Shown one piece after another: positions 20,713-32,020 of a DNA stretch of 64,000 bases (its first letter is position 1; each line of letters begins with the position of its first letter). A program made the translations under genes and the position numbers. The stretch is taken from NCBI GenBank assembly GCA_025765615.1, contig JAIVFJ010000115.1:145810-209809 (forward strand), read 5' to 3'. A model generated the notes under the pieces. That model ran no database searches. It saw only the letters and a list, made by a program, of their open reading frames with translations, and was not told the origin of the DNA. This DNA is from Zopfochytrium polystomum (taxonomy: Eukaryota; Chytridiomycota; Chytridiomycetes; Chytridiales; Chytridiaceae).

Positions 20713-21730
20713 CTATGAGGTTCGAATTGAGATGCGTTGAGCGTGTGTGTGTGTGTGCGTGTGTGGATGTGTGTGGATGTGTGTGTGTGTGTGTTGTGTA
20801 TGTGCGTTGTGTGTGTGCGTATGTGGATATGTGTGTGAGTCAGCGAAGAAGAAGTGGTGATGTTGTTACTGCGGGGCGGGTCGCCGTGCCACGCGAAACA
20901 CACAAGCGAGAACCTACCATCTCTCTCGTCCTCGTTCCTCTTTTTTGTTTTTCGCAGTGGGTGAGGCGGGTCTGCTGGCCAGGTGGGTGGGTGGGTGGGT
21001 GGGTGGGTGCGAGAGGTGGGCGCTGGAGGTTGTGAGGTGGAAGTTGAGGAGGACAGAGGAGGACAGACACAAGGGGGCGGGCTGGCTGGCTGGCTGGCTG
21101 CTGCTGAGGCGTCGGCGGCGGCGGCGGGCGGCGGCCGCAGTGCTCCGCGTAGTTGTTGTTATTGTTGCTGTCACCCCGGTGGCGGCGGCACCGGGAAGGT
21201 TCGTGGCTGGGCTGTCGCTGTGACTATCTATCTATCTGCCTCTGTCTGCCTCTCTCTCCCTTTTGTTTCCAAACACGCGTTCTGCGTCAATGAAAAAAAC
21301 ATAAATACAAAAAAAGCAAAAAAAGAAAACGAGAAGACAGCCCACTCCACTGGGTTAGTTGCAAAACAGAAGACAGTCCGCCAGTCGATGGACGCAAAAT
21401 CAGCCCTGGCATGAAAAAAATAAATCATCAGGTGTCATGACATCAAATGTCGCTGTGGGCGGTACCCACCCACCCACCCACCCGCCAACAAACTTTCAAG
21501 TCAGATATTCGAATACCTGACATTAGTTTGACAAAATGTCATTTGAAGAAGTCAAAAAAAGTCGAGGGTTGGGTCTTTCTCTTCTCTTCTCTTTTTGGGC
21601 CAACCACAGTTGCTCTTGTATTGCCGAAAGGAGCAGGCAAGAACTGAACGTTATCAGACAAATCAGAGAAACCGACCAGTTTGTCAGAAAACCTTTGGCC
21701 TCACCCTTCCCCTGCCCTCCTCCTCGAGGT
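20713..21730. repeat. Upstream region of the receptor gene with TG, GGGT and CTGG microsatellites
   Basis: (TG)n at about 20743-20835, GGGT tract at about 20978-21007 and GGCT tract at about 21080-21100. The missing first exon of the LRR receptor should lie here, but no start codon with a convincing signal peptide and phase-0 donor was found. The only donor directly matching is an ATG immediately followed by GTAGGT near 20917, which would give no signal peptide. Confidence 0.45.
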
Positions 21731-21796
21731 CCATCAACTAACTAACCCCTCCCTCCTCCTCCTCCATCCACCCCACCAACCGCCCCCAACCCCCCC

Positions 21797-23085
21797 TTAC
21801 GCCGCCGAACCCGCCTGATGGTACCCGCCCACCAGCCCCGCCACCCCGCCATGGCTTGCCCCGCCCTCGCCCTCGCGCCGGCCGGCCCCCACCCCGACCG
21901 CGCTCACCACCGCCGCCACAATCTCCCGGTACGCCCGCGCGTGGTGCGCACCATAGTTTGCCGGCACACCCCCCGCCGCCGCCGCCGTCCCACCACCACC
22001 GCCAAGGCCTTCGTCGCCGGCACCGCCGCCGCCAACTCCCGCAAGGCTCTGCTGCAGCGCAAGCAGCTTGGGGCCGTCCAGTCCGTGCGCTGTGTGGGGG
22101 GCCGGTGTGGGTGGGGTGGAGGTTGTTTTCGTGGGTGTGGGGAGGGAGTGTTGGGCCGTCAAGGAAACAAGTCTTGACTAGAAAAGTAAGGGAAAAAGAA
22201 GAAAAAAAAACAACACCTTCAAGCACGACGAGCGTCGGCGCGCTCATATCCCGCGCCGTCGCCCACTCCACGACCGTCTGCCGCGTCCATCGCTCCACCC
22301 CGCCGTACCGCTGCACAAAGTGGCGATCCGTCGTCACCGTAAAGTCGTGCGGCGCCGCGCCGCCGCCGGCCACCCTCGGCGCTGTGAATTTTTTTTTTTT
22401 TTTTTTTTTTGAAAATACGTCAGAGGTTGTGGCGACGGAGGAAGGGGGAACGGGGGGGCTCGAGGGAGAGCGGTTGATACTTAACAGAGTCTCTCCCACT
22501 CGTCGCTCGGCTTTGCCGTGCCGCTCTGATTCGCCAATCCGGACGGCGCCGCGGTCGTCGCCGCCGCCGATCCTGGAGCCGTCTCCATCCCCACTACAAT
22601 AAACCGCGGACCCGCCGCTGCGCCCCCCACGCCGCCACCGCCGCCGCCGCCCGCCACAACCCCAAACATCCCCCCCGCACCGCCACTGCCGCCACACGGC
22701 TGCGGCGCCACAGACGCCGCAGCCGTCTGCCACGCGGCGGCCGGGTGCGGGCCAAAGTGCGGCTGCTGCGCGGCCGACGCGACGCGCGGCTTGCGGTGGC
22801 GGCGGAGCAGGAAGAGAAAGGTTGCCGCCAGCAGGGCGGCGACGACGAGGAGGACGCCGAGGGTGGTGGCGATTGCGATTGCTGTGGGTGCGTGGATGGT
22901 GGTTGCTAGAGTCAATTATACAGAAAGGGCGAGAATGGCGGGAAGGGGGCGCGGAATAACTGACTCGCGGTCGGTTGCCCGCCGGACCCGCCGGGTCCGC
23001 CCGGCGCGATCGTGTTGTCGCCGGGCATGGCCGTGGACGAGCTGGTGGCGGCCGGCGACAGGGTCGCGGATGCTGTTCCCACCAT
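21797..23085 (-). CDS. Single-pass membrane protein with SAM domain (short relative of the LRR receptor), four exons
   Basis: Exons 22965-23085, 22486-22905, 22217-22381 and 21797-22089 give 332 residues; the last three match the receptor gene at 17990 in splice phase and order. A Ser/Thr/Gly-rich extracellular stretch precedes the membrane helix (IAIATTLGVLLVVAALLAAT) and a basic stop-transfer. A Gly/Ala/Pro-rich linker ends DEWERL. The SAM-like domain is split by an intron at the same point as in the receptor: VERWTRQTVVEWATARDMS, then LDGPKLLALQQSLAG. There are no LRRs. The ATG at 23085 follows an in-frame stop by 12 bases, so it is used as start unless an unseen upstream exon splices in. 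The absence of a signal peptide supports a missing first exon. Confidence 0.6.
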
Positions 23086-23492
23086 CGAGAATGGTTAGCC
23101 CGCTCGGAGGTGCACCTTGGGAAAACACGGAAACACTTGCTGCAGTTGCGTGCGTTGGGTGGGCACAGAGCCATTGTCCATCAGCAGGTGCAAGGCGGGC
23201 CGGAGGGAGAGGAGCGAACGCCGTGGATTGCGTGCGGTCCGGGGCAGGGGTTGGATTTGCTTGCTGGGGTTGTGCGTTCGTGTTGGTGGTTGCTTTTTGC
23301 AGTCTTCGGAGTTTGATTTCTTCTTTCTTTTTTTTTTTTTTTTTTTTTTCATAACACCCAAAAATGCCTGCGGGGGTGCCACCCGCTCCATCACCATCAG
23401 CGCATTTTATCGAAACACAAAGAAAACAGCTTAAGAGTAAAACGACCCCCCCACTCCTGCCATGCGCTCACAAACAAAGCACAATCGCTTCT
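23086..23492. other. Intergenic region with a T22 tract
   Basis: No gene recognised. A homopolymer T run lies at about 23329-23350. An upstream exon of the TM-SAM gene could be hidden here. Confidence 0.4.
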
Positions 23493-24983
23493 TCATCCGA
23501 AACCTCCCCTTCCTCCAGCTCCTCCGCGGGGACGGCAGCCTTGCTCCGTGCGACCAAAACAACCTTTACGCGCTCCTCGTCCTCCGCGTCCTCCGCCTTG
23601 CCCTTTTCTTTGTGCACAACCCCCCGTCCCCGCCATAGAGGGATTCCAGAGCATCGAGCCCATCGACGTGGGGTCAACAAAATCAACGGGACCGCCGGCG
23701 CCGTCCATATACCCGTCCTCGTCGTCGTCAGGGCCTACAAAACCCCCGTCGTCGGGCCCGTCGCCCACCGCGTCGTGGTCGTAGAACGGGTCCATAAAAG
23801 GCGGGAACATGGATCCGGGACCGGCGGCGAAGGGAGCAAAGGAAAACGCTGGCATCGGCGGCCGGTACCGCGGATTCCGCGCGCGAGTGACGCGCACCGC
23901 AGATCCGCGCAGGACGCTGCCGTTCAGCGTTTTCAGCGCTCGCTCCATTGCGGATTCCGTCGCGAAGCGAACAAAACAGAAACTAGCAATAGATGGGAAT
24001 GATATTGTTGGTTTTTGGACGACAAGCAAACCAAAAAAAAAAAAAAAAAGGAAAAAATAAGGTTCGAAACTATAACTCACGGCTTATTCCAGAGCATCTT
24101 CACATCCACCACGGTGCCAGCCTCGCCAAAGTGCCTCCGAATCTCGTCGCGCGTCGCGTCCATCGAGAGATCGCCAACATGCACCGTCCGCGGAGAAAAC
24201 TCTGGTTCCTCACGGTCCGCGGACCGCGACCGCGTCCGAGACCGCGTCCGAGACCGCGAGAACCCGCCCCGCCTCCTCCCCCCTCTCGGACTCCCGCTCC
24301 GCCGCCCCCCGCGGTAGTCCCCGTCCCTGCTCCCCGACGACGACAGGCTGCCCCCGCACGTGCTGCACACCGACCCGCGCCGCCGTCGCGCCCCCGACCG
24401 GCCCCCCGCGCCGCCCCGGCCCGTCGACCGGCTCCGCCCGCGCGCCGGCTGCTCGCCGTCGCTCCGCTCGTCGCCATCCGCGTCGGCAAACACGCCGAAG
24501 ATCTCGCCGCCGCTGCCGCCGGACGAGGCGGGGGCGACAGGCTTCGTTGCCTTTTTCCGCCTCTTCATGCGCCCAAACTCGTCCACGGAGCCGGTCGAGT
24601 CGATCGAAAACGAGCGGCGGCGGCGCGCGGGCGGGAACGCTGGGACCGATGCGCTCGCGGCCGCTTGTGTGGTCGAAGCGGGAACGGTCGCATCTGCGGA
24701 AGAGGCGGGCTTGCCGCCGTCTGGAGCCTTCTGCTGTTGTTCGACCCGGTGTTCAGCCAATATGAGCCATCGAGTAACATCCAAAGGAGCGGAGAAAGGA
24801 CAAAAAGGAGGAAGAGGAGGAACCCACCAAAGGCGCGGCCGCCGTCCCGCCACCATTCGATTGAGTGTGTGGTTTGTTGGATGATGCAAGCGTCGATGTC
24901 ACGGGAGGGTCTTGCTTCGGCGATGCTGATGGAATCGATGGCACCGTGTGCGACGACGTCGATGACGGATTGGAATCAGTCAT
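23493..24983 (-). CDS. RNA-binding protein with one RRM, RS-type linker and RGG tail, three exons
   Basis: Exons 24828-24983, 24081-24733 and 23493-23982 give 432 residues. A Ser/Thr/Pro-rich start is followed by a basic segment (RRKKATKP), Arg/Gly-rich low complexity with a CSTCGG pair and SRSRTRSRTRSRS dipeptides. An RRM then runs from RTVHVGDLSMDAT (RNP2) across the second intron to FCFVRFATES (RNP1) and GSAVRVTRAR. The intron lies inside the RRM between the RNP2 and RNP1 halves. The C-terminus has an acidic Asp/Gly stretch and an RGG-type tail (GGGRGGRGARKG). Such proteins act in splicing or mRNA handling in the nucleus. The nearest family (SR-like or nucleolin-like) cannot be fixed from one RRM. 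Confidence 0.8.
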
Positions 24984-25461
24984 TTTTTTGAGTTAGGGGA
25001 ACGCAGTGAAGGAGGTGGGGAGAGGATGGGGATCGGGGGGTCTGTGTCAGGTCTCTTGGAGGCCCAATCTGGCAGCGAAACTCGAAGAATATGGCGCCTC
25101 CGCTTCGACGGTTTGTAGGTTGTTTTCAAGAACGCACGCACGCCCACCCCCCAACACACGGCGTCTCGCGGATCGAGCTGCTCAACGAAGAGTGGAGATG
25201 GCGGGGAGGGGCGGGTAGGGGATGGGATGGGGGCCAACTGGGGAGGGGGCCGAAGCGATGAACGATTCAATCGTACTGTGTGCGGTTTGGTGAGGTGGAA
25301 GGAGTTTCTTCTTTTGCGTCCCTTGTCAAAACCAACCCTGCGGCCAAAAACTGCTCGCACGTGACACAAACGGCGAGAAAGAAACGAAAACAACTGTGCA
25401 ACGTGCACAAAGCACGAAGGCTTTTTTCTATGAATTACGAGATTTGATTGCAGCGATCTGG
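24984..25461. other. Intergenic region
   Basis: 5' flank of the RRM gene and 3' flank of the deubiquitinase gene. No coding pattern seen on either strand. Confidence 0.5.
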
Positions 25462-27682
25462 CTACGATATAACACAACTGTCCTTCTCCTTCTCGGCCGG
25501 TACTGGTGCAGGCCGCGACGAAGAGCCCCTCGGAGGTACTGGACGTCCAGGCCCCAACATCTGCTGTCGTGGCGGTTGTTGTCCACCATGTTGCTGATAA
25601 GCCTGCTGCTGATAAGCCTGTTGTTGATAAAGCTGTTGTGGTTGACCCTGCTGGTATTGCGCAGGCTGCTGTCCGTAACCGTACGGTTGCAGCTGTTGGG
25701 ACTGCTGTCTCCGCGCATCCGCTTGAGCCGCTTGCTGTTCCTCTTCCATCTGTAACTGCCGAGCCAAAGCCAGGCTGTCGCAGTTTTTTTGTTGGTATTT
25801 TTGTTTAAGCGGGTAGATGATAAGAGTGAGCCCGTACGAAGTAATAAATGTGGCACAACGGCAAAACAACTCAACTCGTCCTCATATGTCGGGACCACTG
25901 CTGGTTCAGCCCTTCCAGCAGCTTGGGCCTTTGCAGCCTCCCACGCTCTTGCTTGCTCCTCCTGATCGATGCTGTCCAGCTGCACGAGATTATCGCTGGA
26001 AGGGGTTGGGTCTGGCTGCGAAAATCGGAACAGTCCGTCGACAAACGTCGAGTCTCCTTCGACATTTGACAGCGTTTCCCAAACTACCGAGCGGCTTGCC
26101 GAGGCAAGCCCTTGGTCTGTAACGAGCGTAAGTAGGCCAAAAGTGGGGTGGGCAAAAAGCGTGCAAAAGTGGTTGTTCCGGAAGAGTACAGAGAGGCTCG
26201 ACCGCGGAAGAGACTCAACCATGGAATTTATGCCATGGTACGTTAGCTGGGAGGCCGTAGTGTTCAAAAAAGTCTGAGAAACGAGGCCTACAGTGCAACG
26301 ATGAAAGACCGGCATTTAGTCGCAAAATATCTCAAGAATGAGCAGGGCAGCAGACACCTTCGTGCAAGGCATCTCGGGCGCCCTCAGTGGATGATGTTGT
26401 CGATGGCAAATCGGCCGAAATGGCGCTCTCCACGACCTTGTTGTACGATTTCAGCTTTTGTGCCACAACCCGATGCGTTTCGGAATCCTGCGGGTCTACT
26501 GTCCAGCCGTGGCACAGCGTTATCCCGAACAGGTCGAAGATGAGCAGCGAGGGAGTGACTTCGAAAGCAAATGGCGAGTCAAAGTGGACGTTGACATCCA
26601 GCCCGGTTTGGAGTGAAGGGAAAAGGTCCATGACGTCTTGCATATTTTGCGAAAGGTTGAGGACGGCTTCAGCGTTGGCGCCATGTACGTTGGATGGCTG
26701 GGGGAAAATGAGCAGAGAACAGAAGCGCAAAAAAGGGTAGGCCGTACGGTCACGTTTCGGTTCAGCAGGTAGTCTCCAAGGAGGTCGACAAGGTGTTGGT
26801 AGGTCACAAACGACCGATCCAAGGAGATTGAAATATCACCCCGAAGCAAAAGAACATTGCCTGCATTTACGTTCCATTAAGGTTCATCCAAGGAAGAGTT
26901 CGGCTCAGGCACTCACACAAAGCGAGCAGCGGACACGGCCCATTCTCGTTCTGCGTGATGATGTTGACCTCCATGGGCTGCTTGCCTGGACGCGCCCAAT
27001 CGATTCGTTTCAGTCGGTACTCCTTTGCGGGTTCCGGCATCGACCGAGACGGCGCGATGGACGCAGGCCGCGAAGCAGGTGCAGCTGTCTGGTCCGGAAC
27101 GCGCAGGCCGGAAGCTTCGGTTGTTGCAGCGTCGACGGGTTTTGACGGATCTTCCTTCCGGGTATGATCTACAGATGTGGCCGTCAACGCGACGCTGGCT
27201 ATCGCCAGTCGGACAGCATCTGCATGCAGTGCGCCTGGACTGCCAGCTGCTTCTGCGATAGGCTTGGCAGTAGCAGGTGCAGCCGCTATCGTCGTTTCCG
27301 ACGGGAGAGCAGGAGATCCCTCCTTTGCAGGATTTGGTGGCGGTGCCGCCGGTGGTGGTGCTGCGCCCTCGACGTGCTGCTCTTGGGATGGTTCTTTGGC
27401 GGGCTCCGCCGAAGGCGGAAGAAGAGGCTCGAACGACGAAGCGTCACGCGCCTCAAGAGAGCCTTGGGTAGATTCGGCAGCAGCAGCCGGGGCCGGGGCA
27501 GCCGGGGCCACCGCGGGCGGGTCGGCCGGCGGGTCGGCCGGCAGCGGGGTCTGGGGCTCCTCTGCATCGACAGCGGGCGCCGGGGCTTCGTGGTTTGCCT
27601 CAGCTGTGGCGGCGTCGACCGGCGCATTAGCAACAACGGGGGTTGTGGGTTCAGTCAGGGGGGAAGCTACTGGTTCAGACAT
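25462..27682 (-). CDS. MINDY-family deubiquitinase (FAM63 type), five exons, C-terminal CaaX box
   Basis: Exons 26917-27682, 26748-26860, 26358-26697, 25876-26287 and 25462-25774 give about 647 residues with consistent splice phases. About 190 residues of Pro/Ala/Glu-rich disorder precede the catalytic domain. Landmarks: ITQNENGPCPLLALCNVLLL (catalytic Cys), VNVHF, FDLFGITLCHGW, TYHGINSM and LFRNNHFCTLF (catalytic His). DLALARQLQMEEEQQ follows, placed like the ubiquitin-interacting motif, then a Gln/Tyr/Pro-rich tail. MINDY enzymes trim Lys48-linked polyubiquitin. The protein ends KDSCVIS, a canonical CaaX box, so farnesylation and membrane anchoring are plausible. The start faces the secreted peptidase-like gene across 294 bases, suggesting a shared divergent promoter. 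Confidence 0.9.
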
Positions 27683-27976
27683 TTTTTTTTTCTGCCGAAA
27701 TAAATATTTTTTTTCGTTTTATTACTGATATTCGACAGGGTTTTGGGAAAAAAAAAGAGAAAAAAAAAAAAAAAAGAAATGGGAAAGGTTGGATGCATTA
27801 GAACAAGGCCCACAAAGGGAAAACGAAAAAGAAAAAAAAAAAAAAAGTAAATGATTGTCAGGGTTCATGGCCGCCTGGCGCCATAGCAGGACGATCTAAA
27901 ATCGCAAAACCGAAAAAAAAAAAAAACCAAAGAGCAAGAACGATAGCGCGTTCACGAAACACAAAACTGGTTCGCC
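27683..27976. promoter_or_regulatory. Divergent intergenic region between MINDY and peptidase-like genes
   Basis: 294 bases between two start codons pointing away from each other, rich in A and T homopolymers (for example 27755-27775 and 27830-27846). Probably a bidirectional promoter; no clear TATA box on either side. Confidence 0.5.
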
Positions 27977-30900
27977 ATGCTCGCCGGGTTTCTCGACGTC
28001 GGCCGGCTGCGGGCGGTCTCCACTTTTATCGCGCTTCTGATCGCCGCTGCCACGGCTGACGCGAGCCCCGCGCCAACCGCCACAGGATCAAGCTCGCTGC
28101 CTATATCGGGCCGGGTCCTCATAAACAGAGGCGGTGGCTCTCCTCTGACCAAGGGTGCAGCGTCTGGCGCAACGCTCAAGTACTACGGGGGACCTTTGAT
28201 CAGAAATGTGCAGGTGCGTATACGAGCACTATCTTCGCGGGATTTCAGACATCAATTGCTGCTGGTGCTTGGAACGAAAAGCTCTGTTAACAGCTCGTTT
28301 CCACTCGTTTGTTAAGGTCTTCCCAATGTTCTATGGCGAGGCGCTTTATCAAAAGGAGCTGACTGACTGGTACAAAGTCGTAGTCAACTCTTCGTACATG
28401 GATATACGTAAGAACAAGAAGTCTTGAGGTCGAGAGGTCGAGCGTCTGACAATTGCCAAAAAAAAAAAAAAAAACAAAAAAAAAACCAAACATACAAAAA
28501 CGAACAAATAACGACCCACCCAGTGGCTGAATATAGCACCCCTAACTACCAACTTGGTCGAGGGAGCTTAATCGGCACCTACAAGTTTACGACCAACTTG
28601 AAAGACAAGCTGGACGACGTTGCTGATGTTCAGCCACTCCTGAGGTAAAGTGAAAACACAATTTCTGCGCCAGGCTAATTCCCTCCTCCGCGTCAGGTCA
28701 CTAGTAAAGACAGGAGTTCTGAACCCCAACGAAAACACGTACTATCCAATTCACCTTCGACCTTCAACAAGCGTAATCCAGGGTGGAGATACGTCCTGTG
28801 TCACTTTTTGCGGCTACCATGGTACCGTGTTTGATCGAACTGTTTCGCGGCCTCATCCTCATCAACTCCGTTTCAGGGACCATTGACATTAGCGACATCA
28901 GCAAGACAAAGTACTTGTACTACGGCATCATTGCGGACCAAACCGGCGATTGCTTTGGCGGCTGCGGGGCAAGCACGAATCCGCTCTACAATGCGGAGTC
29001 TGTCGCGGCACACGAGCTCATGGAGGCAATCACCGACCCTGGTGTAGCCTTGGCAGCTACGTACAGCGCGCCGCTCGGCTGGGTTAGCTCGCTTTGTCTC
29101 GCTTTTTGGATCTCCCGTTTCTGATACGCGCCTTCCTCTGCAGTACGACAAAACAAATGGAGAAATCGGCGATATTTGCAACGCGATGCAATCCTCAATG
29201 GTCGTCAACAACGTGAAATATGTTATTCAAAAAGAGTGGAGCAACCAACAATCTGCTTGCATTGCACTCCCCGGAGCTGTAAGTATTAAGCAAACAGTTG
29301 AAGCTTTATTTGCGCTGTATAACATACTAAACTGCTTCTCGAAAAGCCCTACTCATCAAAAGGTCCAAGCCCAACGCCCACTGCCAGTTGCCACGACGTG
29401 TGCATCCCCGGTGACCCACTTTCCCCTTCTTGCGGTTCCGTCGCCGCGTGTGTCATCAAAGCCGACAGCTTTTGTGGTGTAGTATCATGGGACGCAGCAT
29501 GCATTAAGCTGGCCGTCAGCAACTGCGGTGCTTCATGCTCAAAGGTTACTTCGCCTACGTTTACCATATGCAGCCAAAGAAGTCCTTCCGCTAAAATGTG
29601 CGAATTTCCTCATTTAGACATACACTTCGTACGGAATAGGATCGACGTCTACGTCTTATGCCCCAGTTCCAACTACAACGACCACCTACGGAAATCCTCC
29701 CCCCGACTGCCATGACCCCTGCATTCCAGGTGGACCAATGGGAGCACAGTGTGGTGATGTTGCCAAGTGTGTTGGTCAAATGGACTCCTACTGCCAGTCG
29801 ACCAACTGGGACAGCATTTGCGTCAGCGAGGCTGGCCAATGTGGAGCTTCCTGCAGTGGAGGTGGTGTGAGTATAATTTTCGCTTCAAAAATTCTCGCGC
29901 ACCTACTTTGCCGCAATCTTCAACAAAGTACTGATGCCCCACCTGAAACGAAAACAAAGTACTCCACGGATTATCCTACACCCACATACTCTTACCCGTC
30001 CTACTCTTACCCGTCGTACTCTTACCCGACCTACTACTCAAGCAGTGCCCTTCCATCCTACACTCCTGTCGTTTGCCACGATGTTTGCTCCATCGGAGAC
30101 CCTCTAGACCAGAACTGTGGCTCGATTGCGTCTTGCGTCATTGCTTCAGACAGCTATTGCAAAGTCGCCAAGTGGGATAGCATCTGTGTTGCAGAGGCAC
30201 AAGTTTGCGGCGCAAGCTGCTACACTGTGAGTCACGCGTCTTAAAGTCTGCAAAATGCCGGCCAAGTGAAACTGAAATGGATTCTCTTTTGAAAAATCTG
30301 CAAGACGCCGACACCAACGCCGACCCCAACACCTGGCTACACCCCAAGTCCAACTTACAGCAGCGCGACCTACACGGATGACAATGGCTGCCACGATGTC
30401 TGCTTACTCGGCGGACCAATGACTGCTGATTGCAGCGATGTAGCTTCGTGCGTTGTTGGCCAAGCGTCGTCTTGTGGAACCGACCAGTGGGATGCCACGT
30501 GTGTTAGTTTGGCAGACCAGTGTGGTGGTGGCTGCTCGTCGGTAAGCACCTTCAATCTAAATGGCTGCGATTAAAAGAGAGCTTTCAATTCCACCAGAGC
30601 ACCTCGGCTACTACTGCTACCACGGCGACCTCTTCTTGCCACGACGTTTGCTCCGTCGGATTGGGCATGGATGAGACTTGCGGTGATGTTGCAACCTGCG
30701 TGGTCGGACTCAACTCCACCTGCTACACAACTTGGGATTCCACTTGTGTCGGCACAGCCGTCTCGTCGTGCAACGCCAACTGCACGACCCCAAGCACCCC
30801 GCTGCCCGACATGATCTGCCACGACCCGTGCCTTGTCGGCGGCGCCTTGCCCGCTCGGTGCGGAACCGAAGTTGCTTGCGTCTTGCAGACCAACCCGGAG

Positions 30901-31525
30901 TGTGAAACGGACAGCTGGTCATCCAACTGTGTCAGCGTCCTGCAGAGCTCCTGCAGCGTTGACTGCACGGTAAGAAAAATTGCTGTGACCCGAGCGAAGT
31001 TGAGTCGCGTTAACCAAATATATAATTATTTGGTTGTCAAAGGCGTCGACTTGGACCCAGCCATGTGTGCCCAAAACCGCTGTCATTTTCTCAAGCGTCT
31101 CCACAACGACGGCCACAAGCACCTCCGTGACCACCGCAATCACAACTGTCCCCACAACGACCACCACGACCTCCCTCAAGGTGTCAACTTTGACGAAAAC
31201 CGCAACGACGTCGACCACCAAAACCACCACTTCCCAAACCACGACGACCCAGCTCACCACCGTCACGACAAAAGCCACAAAGACTACGACCACCACGTCT
31301 GTGAGCACCGTGCTCTCGACCGCTCCCAAGTGGACCACAACGATCCCCACCACGACCACGGTTGTCTCGGTCTCGGTTTCGCCCACAACCACCACCAAGG
31401 TCGTGACGGCGACGACCACGGCAAAGACCGCGATCGTCAAGTCTACCATTCTTGTGGTTTCGACTACCGTGGTGAAGACAACGGTGACGCCGCCTGCTAT
31501 CAAGACTGTCACTGTTTCAAAGTAG
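27977..31525 (+). CDS. Secreted mosaic protein: HExxE peptidase-like domain, six Cys modules, Ser/Thr tail; 12 exons
   Basis: Exons: 27977-28213, 28317-28407, 28524-28644, 28697-28821, 28877-29082, 29144-29278, 29347-29544, 29618-29866, 29960-30226, 30305-30541, 30598-30969, 31043-31525 (about 906 residues). A signal peptide (about residues 10-30) is followed by a peptidase-like domain (about 60-300) with YYGGPLIRNVQ, TSCVTFCGYHG, VAAHELMEAITDP and NGEIGDICN. The HExxE..TDP motif marks a putative zinc site seen in a bacterial and fungal family whose activity I cannot name with certainty. Six Cys modules follow, with pattern CHDxC..G.P....C......CV......YC....WD..CV......CG..C. From exon 7 on all introns are phase 0 and exons hold whole modules. 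The C-terminal 160 residues are Thr/Ser/Val-rich, probably O-glycosylated, with no clear GPI signal. Likely cell-surface or extracellular. Confidence 0.82.
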
Positions 31526-31899
31526 AGACAGCAGACCTGCGATGAGAGCGTTCTGCTTCGTTCAGTTCTTCGCGCATTGAGCTCCCTTTTTTTCCGTGTT
31601 TCAAAAAAGAGTTTGTCCCATACCAACGTTCTTCTCAAATTCTTCCAGAACTTTGCCTTTGTCACCTTTGAATTCATCGTTGGCTGATAGAAGTTGACCA
31701 CCGACATTTTGGACCTCTGAAAGGTGTGCGAGCCCGCACCCCTTCAATGAACTACGACATAGAAACCTTCAGTCCGTGTCTCTCTTTTCTTAAAAGAAGT
31801 GGTCGGGTCAGCGCGGACGCCCCAAGCCTGTTCCTGGTGAAATCGAAGGCAAAAACGAAATTGTCAGCCTACATTTTTCACAACAGTTAGCAAACATGA

Positions 31900-31943
<44 letters not shown>

Positions 31944-32020
31944 TTTGCCAGTCAACAGCGAGAAACCACCAAAACGCGTCCAACCCCCCTCCCTCGCGCA
32001 ACCCTTTCAACACACAAACC
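31526..32020. other. Intergenic region with an A39 tract
   Basis: 3' flank of the peptidase-like mosaic gene. A homopolymer of 39 A at 31901-31939 lies about 80 bases before the next start codon. No gene seen. Confidence 0.6.

Noticed and set aside
21738..23174. One 478-residue minus-strand ORF instead of the spliced TM-SAM gene
   Set aside because: It reads through introns and mixes frames; the SAM-like and membrane blocks only join with GT-AG splicing in phases shared with the receptor gene.
31034..31707. 262-residue minus-strand Val-rich ORF
   Set aside because: Complement of the Thr-rich tail of the secreted mosaic gene (ACN codons read as Val/Gly on the other strand).
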